From Variovorax paradoxus (GTDB taxonomy: Bacteria; Pseudomonadota; Gammaproteobacteria; Burkholderiales; Burkholderiaceae_C), in contig NZ_JAGGNV010000031.1 in assembly GCF_018614955.1 (NCBI RefSeq), forward strand, positions 4,273 through 47,647: a stretch of DNA of 43,375 nt, written 5' to 3'. The notes below the pieces were generated by a model. It did no database searches. It saw only the letters and a program-made list of their open reading frames with translations, and was not told the DNA's origin. The position numbers were made by a program, and so were the translations under genes. This document shows, one piece after another, positions 7,338 through 15,017 of the stretch. Positions within the stretch are counted from its first letter, which is position 1, and each line of letters starts with the position of its first letter.

Positions 7338-8715
7338 CGCGCTGGACGGCGCGGTGGATGTCGCCGTCGTGGGGGCGGGCCCGGCGGGTCTCGCAGCCGC
7401 CGCCGCCGCGGCCGAACTGGGGCTGTCGGTCGTGCTGCTCGATGAGCAGGCGCATCCCGGCGGCCAGATCTACCGCGACGTCACGCGGGCCGGTGTCGAT
7501 CGGCTGCAGGTGCTCGGGGACGACTACGCCGCAGGGCGAGCGCTGGTGAAGCGCTTCACGCAATCGACGGCGCGGCACGTGGGCGGCGCGTCCGTCTGGA
7601 ATATCACCCGTGACCGCGTCATTCACTACTTGAAGGACGGGCGATCCCAGTCCATGACAGCCGGTCAGGTCATCCTGTGCACCGGGGCTATGGAGCGGCC
7701 ATTTCCGATTCCGGGCTGGACGCTGCCCGGCGTGATGACGGCCGGGGCGGCGCAAATCCTTCTCAAGAGCGCCGGCGTGGCGCCATCGCAGCCGGTCGTG
7801 CTGGCCGGCTGCGGACCGTTGCTGTATCTGCTGGCCTGGCAATACTTGCGGGCGGGTGTGCGCATCGGCGCGATCGTCGACACCACGCAGCGCGGCGACT
7901 ACCTGCGGGCCCTGCGCCATCTCGGCGGCGCGCTGGCCGGATGGCGCGACGTGAGGAAAGGCCTGGGCCTGATCCGCAGCATCCGGAGCGCCGGCATCCC
8001 CTACTACCGCGGCGCAACCGACCTCGCCGTGGAAGGCGGCGAACAGGCCACGGCCCTGCGCTTTCGTATCGGCGCCACGTCGCACCGAGTGCAGACCGAT
8101 CTCGTACTGCTGCACCAGGGCGTGGTGCCGAACAACCAGATCACGGCGTCGCTGCGCCTGGCGCACCGTTGGGACGACCAGCAGCTGTGCTGGGTGCCGG
8201 CGGCCGATGCCTGGGGCCGCCTCGAGCTGGACGGCTTCCTGATCGCCGGTGACGGGCGTGGCATTGCCGGCGGGTTGGCAGCGGCCTTGCAAGGGCAGCT
8301 CGCCGGCGTGGCCGCGGCGCACGACGCCGGGCGCGTGTCCGAATTCGAACGCGACCGCCAGGCCGAGCCGCTGCGGTCGGCGCTTCGTCGCCAGCTGCAC
8401 ATCCGGCCTTTCCTCGATACGCTTTACCGTCCCAAGATCCAGCATCGCGTGCCGGCCGACGACGTGATCGCCTGCCGCTGCGAGGAAGTCTCGGCCGGCG
8501 AACTGCGCCGATCGGTTGCCCTCGGCTGCCACGGGCCGAGCCAGGCCAAAGCCTTCACGCGCTGCAGCATGGGCCCCTGCCAGGGCCGCCTTTGCGGCCT
8601 GACGGTCACAGAGGTCATCGCGCATGAGCGCGGTGTCTCTCCGGCCGAGGTCGGCCACTACCGGATCCGCGCTCCCATCAAGCCGATCACGCTCGAAGAG
8701 CTGGCCGCACTTTGA
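7327..8715 (+). CDS. FAD/NAD(P)-binding, HcnB-like subunit with C-terminal BFD-type Fe-S domain
   Basis: 462-residue pyridine-nucleotide-disulfide-type oxidoreductase. The FAD motif VAVVGAGPAGLAAAAAAAE lies near residue 14 and a second nucleotide-binding segment (VVLAGCGPLLYLLAWQYL) around 158. The C-terminus carries a bacterioferritin-associated-ferredoxin-like [2Fe-2S] site with CRCEE at about 381 and CSMGPCQGRLC at about 412-422, as in HcnB and opine dehydrogenase subunits. Its start overlaps the Fe-S subunit by 11 bp. With 5837 and 6969 it completes a three-subunit dehydrogenase that should feed electrons from an amino-acid-like substrate into the respiratory chain. Confidence 0.9.
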   Translation: MQLDALDGAVDVAVVGAGPAGLAAAAAAAELGLSVVLLDEQAHPGGQIYRDVTRAGVDRLQVLGDDYAAGRALVKRFTQSTARHVGGASVWNITRDRVIHYLKDGRSQSMTAGQVILCTGAMERPFPIPGWTLPGVMTAGAAQILLKSAGVAPSQPVVLAGCGPLLYLLAWQYLRAGVRIGAIVDTTQRGDYLRALRHLGGALAGWRDVRKGLGLIRSIRSAGIPYYRGATDLAVEGGEQATALRFRIGATSHRVQTDLVLLHQGVVPNNQITASLRLAHRWDDQQLCWVPAADAWGRLELDGFLIAGDGRGIAGGLAAALQGQLAGVAAAHDAGRVSEFERDRQAEPLRSALRRQLHIRPFLDTLYRPKIQHRVPADDVIACRCEEVSAGELRRSVALGCHGPSQAKAFTRCSMGPCQGRLCGLTVTEVIAHERGVSPAEVGHYRIRAPIKPITLEELAAL

Positions 8716-8748
8716 TTCCATTTTTTTCAACACCTTGAGATCGCACCA

Positions 8749-9102
8749 ATGACCGACATCACCCGCGTCGAACCCACCCATCGCCTCAGCCGCCTGGTCG
8801 TGCACAACGGCATCGCCTATATGACGGGCGTCACCGCGCAGGACGGCACGTTGGACATCCAGGGCCAGACTCGCCAAGTGCTCGAGAAGATCGATGGCCA
8901 CCTCGCCAAGGCCGGTATCGACAAGACGCGCATGCTGTCGGTGCAGATCTGGTTGAAGGACATCGAGCGCGATTTCGCGGGCATGAACGAGGTGTGGGAC
9001 GCGTGGGTGCCCAAAGGCGCTGGCCCGGCACGCGCCACCGGCGAGTCCAAGCTGGGACACCCCGACTTGCTGGTGGAGATTCTGGTCACCGCCGCTGTCT
9101 GA
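8749..9102 (+). CDS. RidA/YjgF family protein
   Basis: 117-residue member of the Rid family, whose characterised members hydrolyse reactive enamine/imine intermediates. The conserved Arg of the active pocket is in GPARATGES (about residue 95) and the terminal strand has LLVEI. It follows the HcnB-like gene by 33 bp in a flavoenzyme operon, where imines would be direct products, so imine clearance is the natural role. A second, divergent RidA is encoded at 26234-26632 in the other FAD operon of this window. Confidence 0.9.
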   Translation: MTDITRVEPTHRLSRLVVHNGIAYMTGVTAQDGTLDIQGQTRQVLEKIDGHLAKAGIDKTRMLSVQIWLKDIERDFAGMNEVWDAWVPKGAGPARATGESKLGHPDLLVEILVTAAV

Positions 9103-9127
9103 GCCATTGACGATCCGAAGGGCTTCC

Positions 9128-9811
9128 ATGATCCGGCGCATTGCCTTTATCCATACCGTCGCGATGCTGGTCGAGCGTTTCCGTCCGCGCTTCCAGTCGG
9201 AACTGCCAGACGCAGACTGCTTTCACATGTTGGACGAAAGTGTCCTGCAGGATCTGATGCGGCACGGTCCTTCCAGCGGCATCACGCGCCGCATCGTCAC
9301 CCTCTCACAAGTGGCGGCCGATGCGGGTGCCGAGCTGATCGTTTTCACGTGCTCGTCGACCTCGCCGGCCATCGATACCGCGCGCCAGACGGTGAGTGTG
9401 CCGATCCTCAAGATCGACGATCCTCTCTACGCCCGCGTGGCAAGCGCGCCGGGCCGCGTCGGTCTGATCTGCACGACCTCGTCGACGGTCGCACCGAGCC
9501 GGGCACTGCTGACTGCGCACGCGCAGAGCGCCGGCCGGGACATCCCGGCGGAGAGCGTCCTGTGCGCGACGGCATTCGACGCCCTGGCCAGTAGCCGGCG
9601 TGACCTGCACGATCGCCTCGTGTGCGAGGCTGCGGCAGAGTTGGCGCCACGCGTCGATCGCATCGTTCTGGCGCAAGCCTCGTTGGCGCACCTGGGCGAA
9701 CCGCTGGCCGACCAACTGGGGCTGCCGGTGTTCGCGAGCCCCGAACTGTTGGTGCAGGAGGTGGTCGCCCGGGTCCGGGATTCGGCCCGATGCTTGCCCG
9801 TCACGCCATGA
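9128..9811 (+). CDS. Aspartate/glutamate racemase-like protein
   Basis: 227 residues from ATG 9128, which has GAAGGG just upstream; a TTG 21 bases earlier is a weaker start. The first half carries the racemase-type Cys in IVFTCSSTSPA (about residue 75). The second half has the corresponding strand RIVLAQASLAHL, where two-Cys racemases would have a second Cys and this protein has Ala. That suggests a maleate-isomerase- or arylmalonate-like single-Cys reaction, or a non-racemising role. The last four bases overlap the OtnK start (ATGA), implying coupled translation. Confidence 0.8.
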   Translation: MIRRIAFIHTVAMLVERFRPRFQSELPDADCFHMLDESVLQDLMRHGPSSGITRRIVTLSQVAADAGAELIVFTCSSTSPAIDTARQTVSVPILKIDDPLYARVASAPGRVGLICTTSSTVAPSRALLTAHAQSAGRDIPAESVLCATAFDALASSRRDLHDRLVCEAAAELAPRVDRIVLAQASLAHLGEPLADQLGLPVFASPELLVQEVVARVRDSARCLPVTP

Positions 9812-11073
9812 CCGTCCTGCTCGGCTGCATCGCCGACGACTTCACCGGCGCGACCGATCTCGCCAACAACCTGGTGCGAGCCGGCATGCGCGTGGTGCAG
9901 ACCATCGGCGTGCCGGCCGGGCCGCTGGCCGCCGAAGTCGATGCGGTGGTGGTGGCGCTCAAGTCGCGCACCATCGCGCCGGCCGATGCGGTGGCGCAAT
10001 CGCTGGCAGCGCTGCGCTGGCTGCAGGCCGAGGGCGCGCGGCAGATCTACTTCAAGTACTGCTCCACCTTCGACAGCACGCCCGAGGGCAACATCGGGCC
10101 GGTGACCGAGGCGCTGATGGATGCGCTGGCGACCGACTTCACCATCGCCACGCCGGCCTTCCCCGACAACAAGCGCACCGTCTTCAAGGGCTACCTGTTC
10201 GCGGGCGAGGTGCTGCTCAACGAGAGCGGCATGCAGAACCATCCGCTCACGCCGATGACCGATGCCAACCTGGTGCGCGTGCTGCAGACGCAGACGCGGC
10301 GCAAGGTGGGGCTGATCGACCATGCCGTGGTCGCGCGCGGCGCACAGGCGATCGAGGAACGCATCGCGCAGCTGAAGGCCGAAGGAATCGGCATCGCGAT
10401 CGTCGATGCGGTCTCCAACGACGACCTGCTGCGCCTCGGCCCGGCGCTGGCGCAGATGCCGCTGGTCACGGCCGGCTCGGGCGTCGCGATCGGGCTGCCG
10501 AGCAACTTCGGCATCGCGCCTTCGTCCGCCGCGAGCGCGCTGCCTGCGGCTTCGGGGTTGCAGGCCGTGGTGTCGGGCAGCTGCTCGCTCGCCACCAACC
10601 GGCAGGCGCAGCACTTCATCGCATCGGGACGGCCGGCGCTGGCGATCGATCCGTTGCGCATCGCGGCAGGCGTCGACGTCGTCGCCGAGGCGCTGGCCTG
10701 GGCGGCACCGCTCGTCGAATCCGGCCCGGTGCTGGTCTATTCGACGGCCGAGTCCGGCGCCGTGAAATCGGTGCAGGGCCGGCTCGGCGCCCCGGAAGCC
10801 GGCGCGATGGTGGAGCGCACCATCGCCGCGATCGCGCGCGGGCTGGTCGCGCACGGCGTGCGCCAACTCGTGGTGGCGGGCGGTGAAACTTCCGGCGCCT
10901 GCGTGCAGGCGCTGGGCATCGCGCAGATGCAGATCGGCCCGCAGATCGATCCCGGCGTCCCGTGGTGCCATGCGTCGGCCGCGGCGGCCGGCGGCGAGGG
11001 CCTGCATATCGCGCTCAAGTCCGGCAACTTCGGCACCGACGACTTCTTCGCCAAAGCCTTTACAGTCCCCTGA
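9808..11073 (+). CDS. otnK: 3-oxo-tetronate kinase OtnK
   Basis: Four-carbon acid sugar kinase (DUF1537 family) of 421 residues. It phosphorylates 3-oxo-tetronate for C4 sugar-acid catabolism. Family marks are the N-terminal LLGCIADDFTGATDLANNL with the catalytic Asp pair, YFKYCSTFDSTPEGNIGP, VSGSCS in the middle and the C-terminal VVAGGETSGACV nucleotide loop. The start is the ATG that overlaps the racemase-like stop; longer upstream extensions lie inside that gene. It is followed by otnC with a TGATG overlap, the usual order in otn operons. Confidence 0.93.
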   Translation: MTVLLGCIADDFTGATDLANNLVRAGMRVVQTIGVPAGPLAAEVDAVVVALKSRTIAPADAVAQSLAALRWLQAEGARQIYFKYCSTFDSTPEGNIGPVTEALMDALATDFTIATPAFPDNKRTVFKGYLFAGEVLLNESGMQNHPLTPMTDANLVRVLQTQTRRKVGLIDHAVVARGAQAIEERIAQLKAEGIGIAIVDAVSNDDLLRLGPALAQMPLVTAGSGVAIGLPSNFGIAPSSAASALPAASGLQAVVSGSCSLATNRQAQHFIASGRPALAIDPLRIAAGVDVVAEALAWAAPLVESGPVLVYSTAESGAVKSVQGRLGAPEAGAMVERTIAAIARGLVAHGVRQLVVAGGETSGACVQALGIAQMQIGPQIDPGVPWCHASAAAAGGEGLHIALKSGNFGTDDFFAKAFTVP

Positions 11074-11750
11074 TGACTGAAGAAAGCCAAGCGCGCGAAG
11101 AGATCTGCCGCATCGGCCGCAGCCTGTTCGAGCGCGGCTATGTGCATGCCACGGCGGGCAACATCAGCGTGCGGCTCGACGACGGGTTCCTGATCACGCC
11201 CACCGATGCCTGCCTCGGCTTTCTCGACCCGGCGAAGCTCGCGCGGCTCGATGCCGAGCTGAACCAGACCGCCGGCGATCGCGCCAGCAAGACCATCGCG
11301 CTGCATGCGCGCATCCATGCCGCAGCCACCCGCTTCGACGCCGGCACGCGCTGCGTGATCCACACCCATTCCACCCATTGCGTCGCGCTCACGCTGCAGG
11401 AGCCGGGCGAGGAACTGCTGCCGGCCCTCACGCCCTATTTCGTGATGAAGGTCGGCCATGTGCCGGTGATTCCGTATCAGCGTCCGGGTGCGCCCGAAGC
11501 GGCCGAGCAGGTGGCGCAGGCCATCGAGCGCTACGGCGCGCAGGGCACGCCGATCCGCGCCGTGATGCTCGAGCGCCTGGGTCCCAACGTGTGGCACGAG
11601 ACGCCTGGCGCCGCGATGGCGGTGCTCGAGGAACTCGAGGAGACGGCGAAACTCTGGCTATGGAGCGGCCAGACGATGGAGCGCCGACCGCAAGCCCTGG
11701 GCCCGGCCCAGATCGATGAACTGCGCCTGAGCTTCGGCGCCCGCTGGTAG
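11073..11750 (+). CDS. otnC: 3-oxo-tetronate 4-phosphate decarboxylase OtnC (class II aldolase family)
   Basis: 225-residue class II aldolase/adducin-fold enzyme that decarboxylates the OtnK product to dihydroxyacetone phosphate. Seen in sequence: GNISVRLDDGFLITPT, the Zn-binding His pair in HTHSTHCVAL and the later VWHETPGAAM. The ATG overlaps the OtnK stop. The third pathway gene, otnI, should come next and starts 15 bp later but is broken (11765-11905), so the pathway may need an isomerase from elsewhere. Confidence 0.93.
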   Translation: MTEESQAREEICRIGRSLFERGYVHATAGNISVRLDDGFLITPTDACLGFLDPAKLARLDAELNQTAGDRASKTIALHARIHAAATRFDAGTRCVIHTHSTHCVALTLQEPGEELLPALTPYFVMKVGHVPVIPYQRPGAPEAAEQVAQAIERYGAQGTPIRAVMLERLGPNVWHETPGAAMAVLEELEETAKLWLWSGQTMERRPQALGPAQIDELRLSFGARW

Positions 11751-11764
11751 GGGAAAATCTCGTC

Positions 11765-11905
11765 ATGCCCCGATTCGCCGCCAACCTCTCGATGCTCTAT
11801 CCGGAGCTCGACTTCCTCCGCCGCTTCGAAGTCACGCTCGTCGATGCCTATATTGACGCAGCAGCGGGAGGGCCGCTCTACGGCGGCCGGCGATATCTGG
11901 TTTGA
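11765..11905 (+). pseudogene. otnI: Truncated otnI (2-oxo-tetronate isomerase) remnant
   Basis: The frame starts MPRFAANLSMLYPELDFLRR, the typical N-terminus of OtnI/hydroxypyruvate isomerase, in the right place after otnC. Similarity ends after about 22 codons (near 11830). The frame then continues through unrelated sequence to TGA at 11903-11905, giving 46 codons instead of about 260. The rest of the TIM barrel is not found nearby in any frame, so a deletion or insertion replaced the gene body. Confidence 0.75.
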
Positions 11906-12303
11906 GATCTACGAGGACCGCTTGCTGCGCAGCTTCGGCGTGCGATATGTAGCGAAGATCGCAAACGAGGCGGCAACGTGCACCATGCGATCTACGCGCA
12001 CGCGATCAAGGCTCCAGGCCGCGGTATTCCGCAATGGGCCGAGCTGCCGATGCCATTCGGCACCTTCCGGCTTGACTATTGCCGCAGCAAGGTTGGTGCC
12101 GGGGAGCCCGAGGTGCCGCTGTCGGAAGCGCTCATGGCCCGGTTCCCAAGCTTGCCCAATTCGACGTGTGGGACGCACTGCTGGGCTACCAGGATCACTT
12201 GAGACACGTCCTTCAAACGGGATACTCGATGTGGGCTTCGTCGCTCGTTCGCGGCGCAACTTCTTTCGACCGCGGGGAGCCGAGCTGCTGCGCTGGGGAG
12301 CAG
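11906..12303 (+). other. Decayed, unrecognised coding sequence
   Basis: No intact gene. Protein-like text survives on the plus strand in shifting frames: EIYEDRLLRSFGVRYVAKIANE (about 11903-11970) in one, HAIYAHAIKAPGRGIPQWAE and FGTFRLDYCRSKVGAGEPEV (about 11980-12120) in another, then FDVWDALLGYQDHLRHVLQT (about 12160-12220) in a third. Each break looks like a small indel. I do not recognise the family. The block begins exactly where otnI similarity stops, so it is probably the foreign DNA that replaced it. Confidence 0.45.
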
Positions 12304-12549
12304 TTACTGAGAGGCAAGTGTGGAGTCGCGCGGACAGATGACCGGGAATGCGTAGTCGCGTCCCATCAGAGCCCGGGCAAACAGGTAGGTGTTTCGCGCG
12401 CGCTCGCCGAGTGCATCGAGATCCACGCGCCCGGCGGCGTCGCAGGGAAAGGCCAGGCACTGCACGCTTTCGGTAATTGGAAGGAAGCGCAACTCACGAC
12501 TGAAGCTCATGCAAGGCGCTGCGGTCACAGTGTGATGCTGGGATGCCAT
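12304..12549 (-). CDS. Small hypothetical protein (81 aa)
   Basis: Frame starts at ATG 12549 with GGAGAGA 7-8 bases upstream, a good ribosome-binding site, and ends at TAA 12304. The protein (MASQHHTVTAAPCMSFSREL...) contains ALGERARNTYLFARALMGRD and ends RDSTLASQ. No domain, signal peptide or membrane segment is apparent. The ribosome site and coherent amino-acid composition suggest it is real. It sits alone among decayed sequences, so its role is unknown. Confidence 0.6.
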   Translation of the reverse strand: MASQHHTVTAAPCMSFSRELRFLPITESVQCLAFPCDAAGRVDLDALGERARNTYLFARALMGRDYAFPVICPRDSTLASQ

Positions 12550-12867
12550 GATGTCTCTCCGTAGAGTCTTCTCGTTGACAAGAATAGACGCAGGTCCGCA
12601 GTGACTGGTGCCGTTGTGGGCGCTGCGGCGGCAGATCGTTGGGGATCGGAGGGCCTTTTCAACAGGAGATCGCCACACATGTGCAAGGCGAATGCGGAGC
12701 TTCAGAGGTCCATTTCAAGCTGGCCCACGATGCTGCGTTTGGCGCCAGGATCCATGCCCACTCCCTGCCAAGGAAGAACGCGCGAATTGATCCAGAAAGC
12801 GACATGGAGCGTCGCTTCAAACTCGACCTGCGATAGTTGTCGTTGGCTTTTCGCGACCTAAGGTCCG
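12550..12867. other. Intergenic sequence, nothing recognised
   Basis: 318 bases between the small hypothetical gene and the PrpD relic. Short frames exist on both strands but none has a ribosome site or protein-like composition that I can support, and no insertion-sequence ends were seen. Confidence 0.4.
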
Positions 12868-13050
12868 TCAAGCGTGAGGCAGTGTCGCGCTCGCATCCAA
12901 CGCCCATATCTGCGCCAGCAGCGCCTGAGAACGCTCGGTCCCAATCAAGGGCGACGCCAACTCCAGAAACTTTCCTTCAAGCTCGCCATCTGTCAGCGCC
13001 TGCTCTGGGTCGCCCTTGCGATTGGGCTGCAGGTGGTCGAGGCCAAGCGC
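12868..13050 (-). pseudogene. MmgE/PrpD family C-terminal relic
   Basis: About 60 codons read LGLDHLQPNRKGDPEQALTD, then ELEGKFLELASPLIG and LLAQIWALDAS before a TGA at 12868-12870. The order 'KGDPE..LTD.ELE.KF..LA' followed by 'LL..IW.LD' is the usual end of MmgE/PrpD proteins (2-methylcitrate dehydratase/cis-aconitate decarboxylase superfamily). A stop codon lies directly upstream in frame and no N-terminal portion is recognisable before the Lrp gene, so roughly 85% of the gene is gone. Confidence 0.55.
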
Positions 13051-13140
13051 TCATCGCATCGACACTGCAGCGTGGCCTCATCTTGAAGTTGGCTGGCAAG
13101 GCCTTGGTCGGCCCCTATCGCGGCCTGAGCCCCACGACCA

Positions 13141-13641
13141 TTACTCCCACCGTTTCTGGGTCGCGATGATGCCCAGCGGATACCCGCGCCTGTTCAGCGA
13201 CTGGCGCAGGACGATCCGGCTGGCGAAGCGCTCAATGCCGATGTCGTCATCCAGCATCTTTTCCATCAGCGCCTGAAAGTGGCCGACGCCGGGCGCCACG
13301 ATCTTCAGCAGGTAGTCGTAGCCGCCGCTGACGTTGTAGCACTCGACGATCTCCTCGTACTTCCCGGCGCCTTCCTCGAACTTGCGGAAATCATCTGGTC
13401 GGTGGCTGCTGATGGTGATCTCCGAGAACACGACGACGCACTCCCCCAGTTTTTCCAGCGCGATGTCGGCGCTGTAGCCGCGGATCAGCCCGGTCTCCTG
13501 CAGCCGCTTGGTGCGCAGGAGACACGGGCTGGGGCTGAGGCCTATCGACTCGGCCAGATCGACGTTCGAGCAGCGCCCCTCGCGCTGCAGATGCACCATG
13601 ATCTTGAGGTCGAACCGGTCGAAAAAGACTGCTGATCCCAT
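13141..13641 (-). CDS. Lrp/AsnC family transcriptional regulator
   Basis: 166-residue regulator from ATG 13641; an upstream TTG would add seven residues. Residues 8-60 carry the AsnC helix-turn-helix (FDLKIMVHLQREGRCSN, then LSPSPCLLRTKRLQE) and the C-terminal half has the RAM domain with SGGYDYLLKI. It is a clear relative of the regulator at 1126-1620. It lies 35 bp downstream of the class III PLP enzyme in the same direction and may be the last gene of that operon, regulating it in response to an amino acid or amino alcohol. Confidence 0.9.
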   Translation of the reverse strand: MGSAVFFDRFDLKIMVHLQREGRCSNVDLAESIGLSPSPCLLRTKRLQETGLIRGYSADIALEKLGECVVVFSEITISSHRPDDFRKFEEGAGKYEEIVECYNVSGGYDYLLKIVAPGVGHFQALMEKMLDDDIGIERFASRIVLRQSLNRRGYPLGIIATQKRWE

Positions 13642-13676
13642 GGGGGGCGATCGTACTGTCAAGCCGATCCCCGCGA

Positions 13677-15017
13677 CTAGCGCTGCGCCTGGGTGAGCGA
13701 TTCGTCGAGCGCCTCGATCACCATGCCGGCCTGCTCCGCCGAGAGCACCAGCGGCGGACGGATCTTGAGCACGTTGTGTCCCTGGGCGCAGGCGCTGATA
13801 AGCACGCCTTTGTCGCGCATCAGGTTGACCACCCGGCTGGTAAGGCCGCGGTCCGGCGCCCGCGTCGACCGGTCCGACACGAGCTCGACGCCGACGAAGA
13901 GCCCTGCCCCCCGTACGTCGCCGATGGCCTCGTGCTTTGCGGCGAGCCCTGCGATGCCGTCGAGCAACACCTTGCCGATCTTGGCTGCGTGCGGCACCAG
14001 CCGATCCCGTTCAATGGTCTCCAGCACCGCCAGGGCGGCCGCGCATGAGACCGTGTTGCCGGCGAAGGTGTTGAAGTAGCGGGAGTTCTTGCCGAAATCG
14101 GCCAGGGCGTCGGCTGTTGCGAGGAGGCCCGCTATCGGCTGGCCGTTGCCCATCGGCTTGCCCAGCGTGACGATGTCGGGAACGAGACCGTGGCGCTGGA
14201 AGCCCCACATGTGCTCACCGGTGCGACCGAAGCCGGGCTGCACCTCGTCGGCGATGAACAGGCCGCCAGCGCGCTTGATCGCCTCGACCGCTCCCTTCAG
14301 GAAGCCCGCAGGCTCGGGCAGGATGCCGTCGCTGGTGAAAAGCGAATCGACGATCAAGGCCGCCGGCTTGATGCCGTGGCGCTGCAGGTCGGCGATGGCC
14401 GCCTCAACGTCGCGTGTGAAGCGCTCGCCAAGGTCGGCACCTTCGGCGTGGTACAGGCGCGGCGCCGACACCAGGCGAACGTGCGGACCGAGGTCGACAG
14501 TCACGCCCAGCGATGGCGAGAACTGAGACACGGCGTCGGTGATGCCGTGGTAGGCCGTGTCGGTGACGATCACACCCGTGCCCCCCGTGCGTACCTTGGC
14601 GATGCGATACGCCAGGTCATTGGCCTCGCTGCCGGTGCAAGTCAGCATCAGGTGGGCCAGGTCAGTGCCGGGCACGCTGGCGAGCAGGCGCTCGGCCAGC
14701 TCGAGGATGGTGTCGTGGAGGTATCGCGTGTTGGTCGCAAGCGTCTGCACCTGGCGGCAGATCGCCTCGGTCACCGCGGGGTGGCAGTGACCGAGCGACG
14801 TGACGTTGTTGTAGACGTCAAGGTAGCGGCGGCCTTCCGGGTCTATCAGCCACACGCCGTCGCCGCGCACGATGTGCAGCGGGTGTTCGTACATCAGCCG
14901 GTAGGCCGGGCCGAGCAGCGCATTGCGCCGCTCGATCATCGCCTCGGTGGCGGGCCCGACATTGGCGCGGCCGGGGATGTAGGCGTTGACCATGTTGAAG
15001 TCAGCGGTGGCTTTCAT
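13677..15017 (-). CDS. Class III aminotransferase-fold PLP enzyme, candidate phospho-lyase
   Basis: 446-residue class III PLP enzyme. The PLP-ring Asp is in LFIADEVQPGFGRTG and the Schiff-base Lys is Lys287 in VTLGKPMGNG. The ATG at 15017 overlaps the kinase stop (ATGA); an open upstream extension lies inside the kinase gene. Being coupled to an APH-type kinase resembles the pairing of hydroxylysine kinase with 5-phosphohydroxylysine phospho-lyase, and ethanolamine-phosphate phospho-lyase belongs to this same subfamily. It may therefore eliminate ammonia and phosphate from a phosphorylated amino alcohol and not transaminate. That is inference from context and subfamily resemblance; an ordinary omega-transaminase cannot be excluded. 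Confidence 0.88.
   Translation of the reverse strand: MKATADFNMVNAYIPGRANVGPATEAMIERRNALLGPAYRLMYEHPLHIVRGDGVWLIDPEGRRYLDVYNNVTSLGHCHPAVTEAICRQVQTLATNTRYLHDTILELAERLLASVPGTDLAHLMLTCTGSEANDLAYRIAKVRTGGTGVIVTDTAYHGITDAVSQFSPSLGVTVDLGPHVRLVSAPRLYHAEGADLGERFTRDVEAAIADLQRHGIKPAALIVDSLFTSDGILPEPAGFLKGAVEAIKRAGGLFIADEVQPGFGRTGEHMWGFQRHGLVPDIVTLGKPMGNGQPIAGLLATADALADFGKNSRYFNTFAGNTVSCAAALAVLETIERDRLVPHAAKIGKVLLDGIAGLAAKHEAIGDVRGAGLFVGVELVSDRSTRAPDRGLTSRVVNLMRDKGVLISACAQGHNVLKIRPPLVLSAEQAGMVIEALDESLTQAQR

Noticed and set aside
8716..8748. T-rich stretch (seven T) after the HcnB-like gene as an intrinsic terminator
   Set aside because: No GC-rich stem precedes the T-run, and the next gene follows in 33 bp on the same strand.
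7018..9141. 707-codon minus-strand open frame opposite the HcnB-like and RidA genes
   Set aside because: High-GC codon bias produces long antisense frames. The plus strand encodes well-known motifs throughout, and this frame has no ribosome site or domain.
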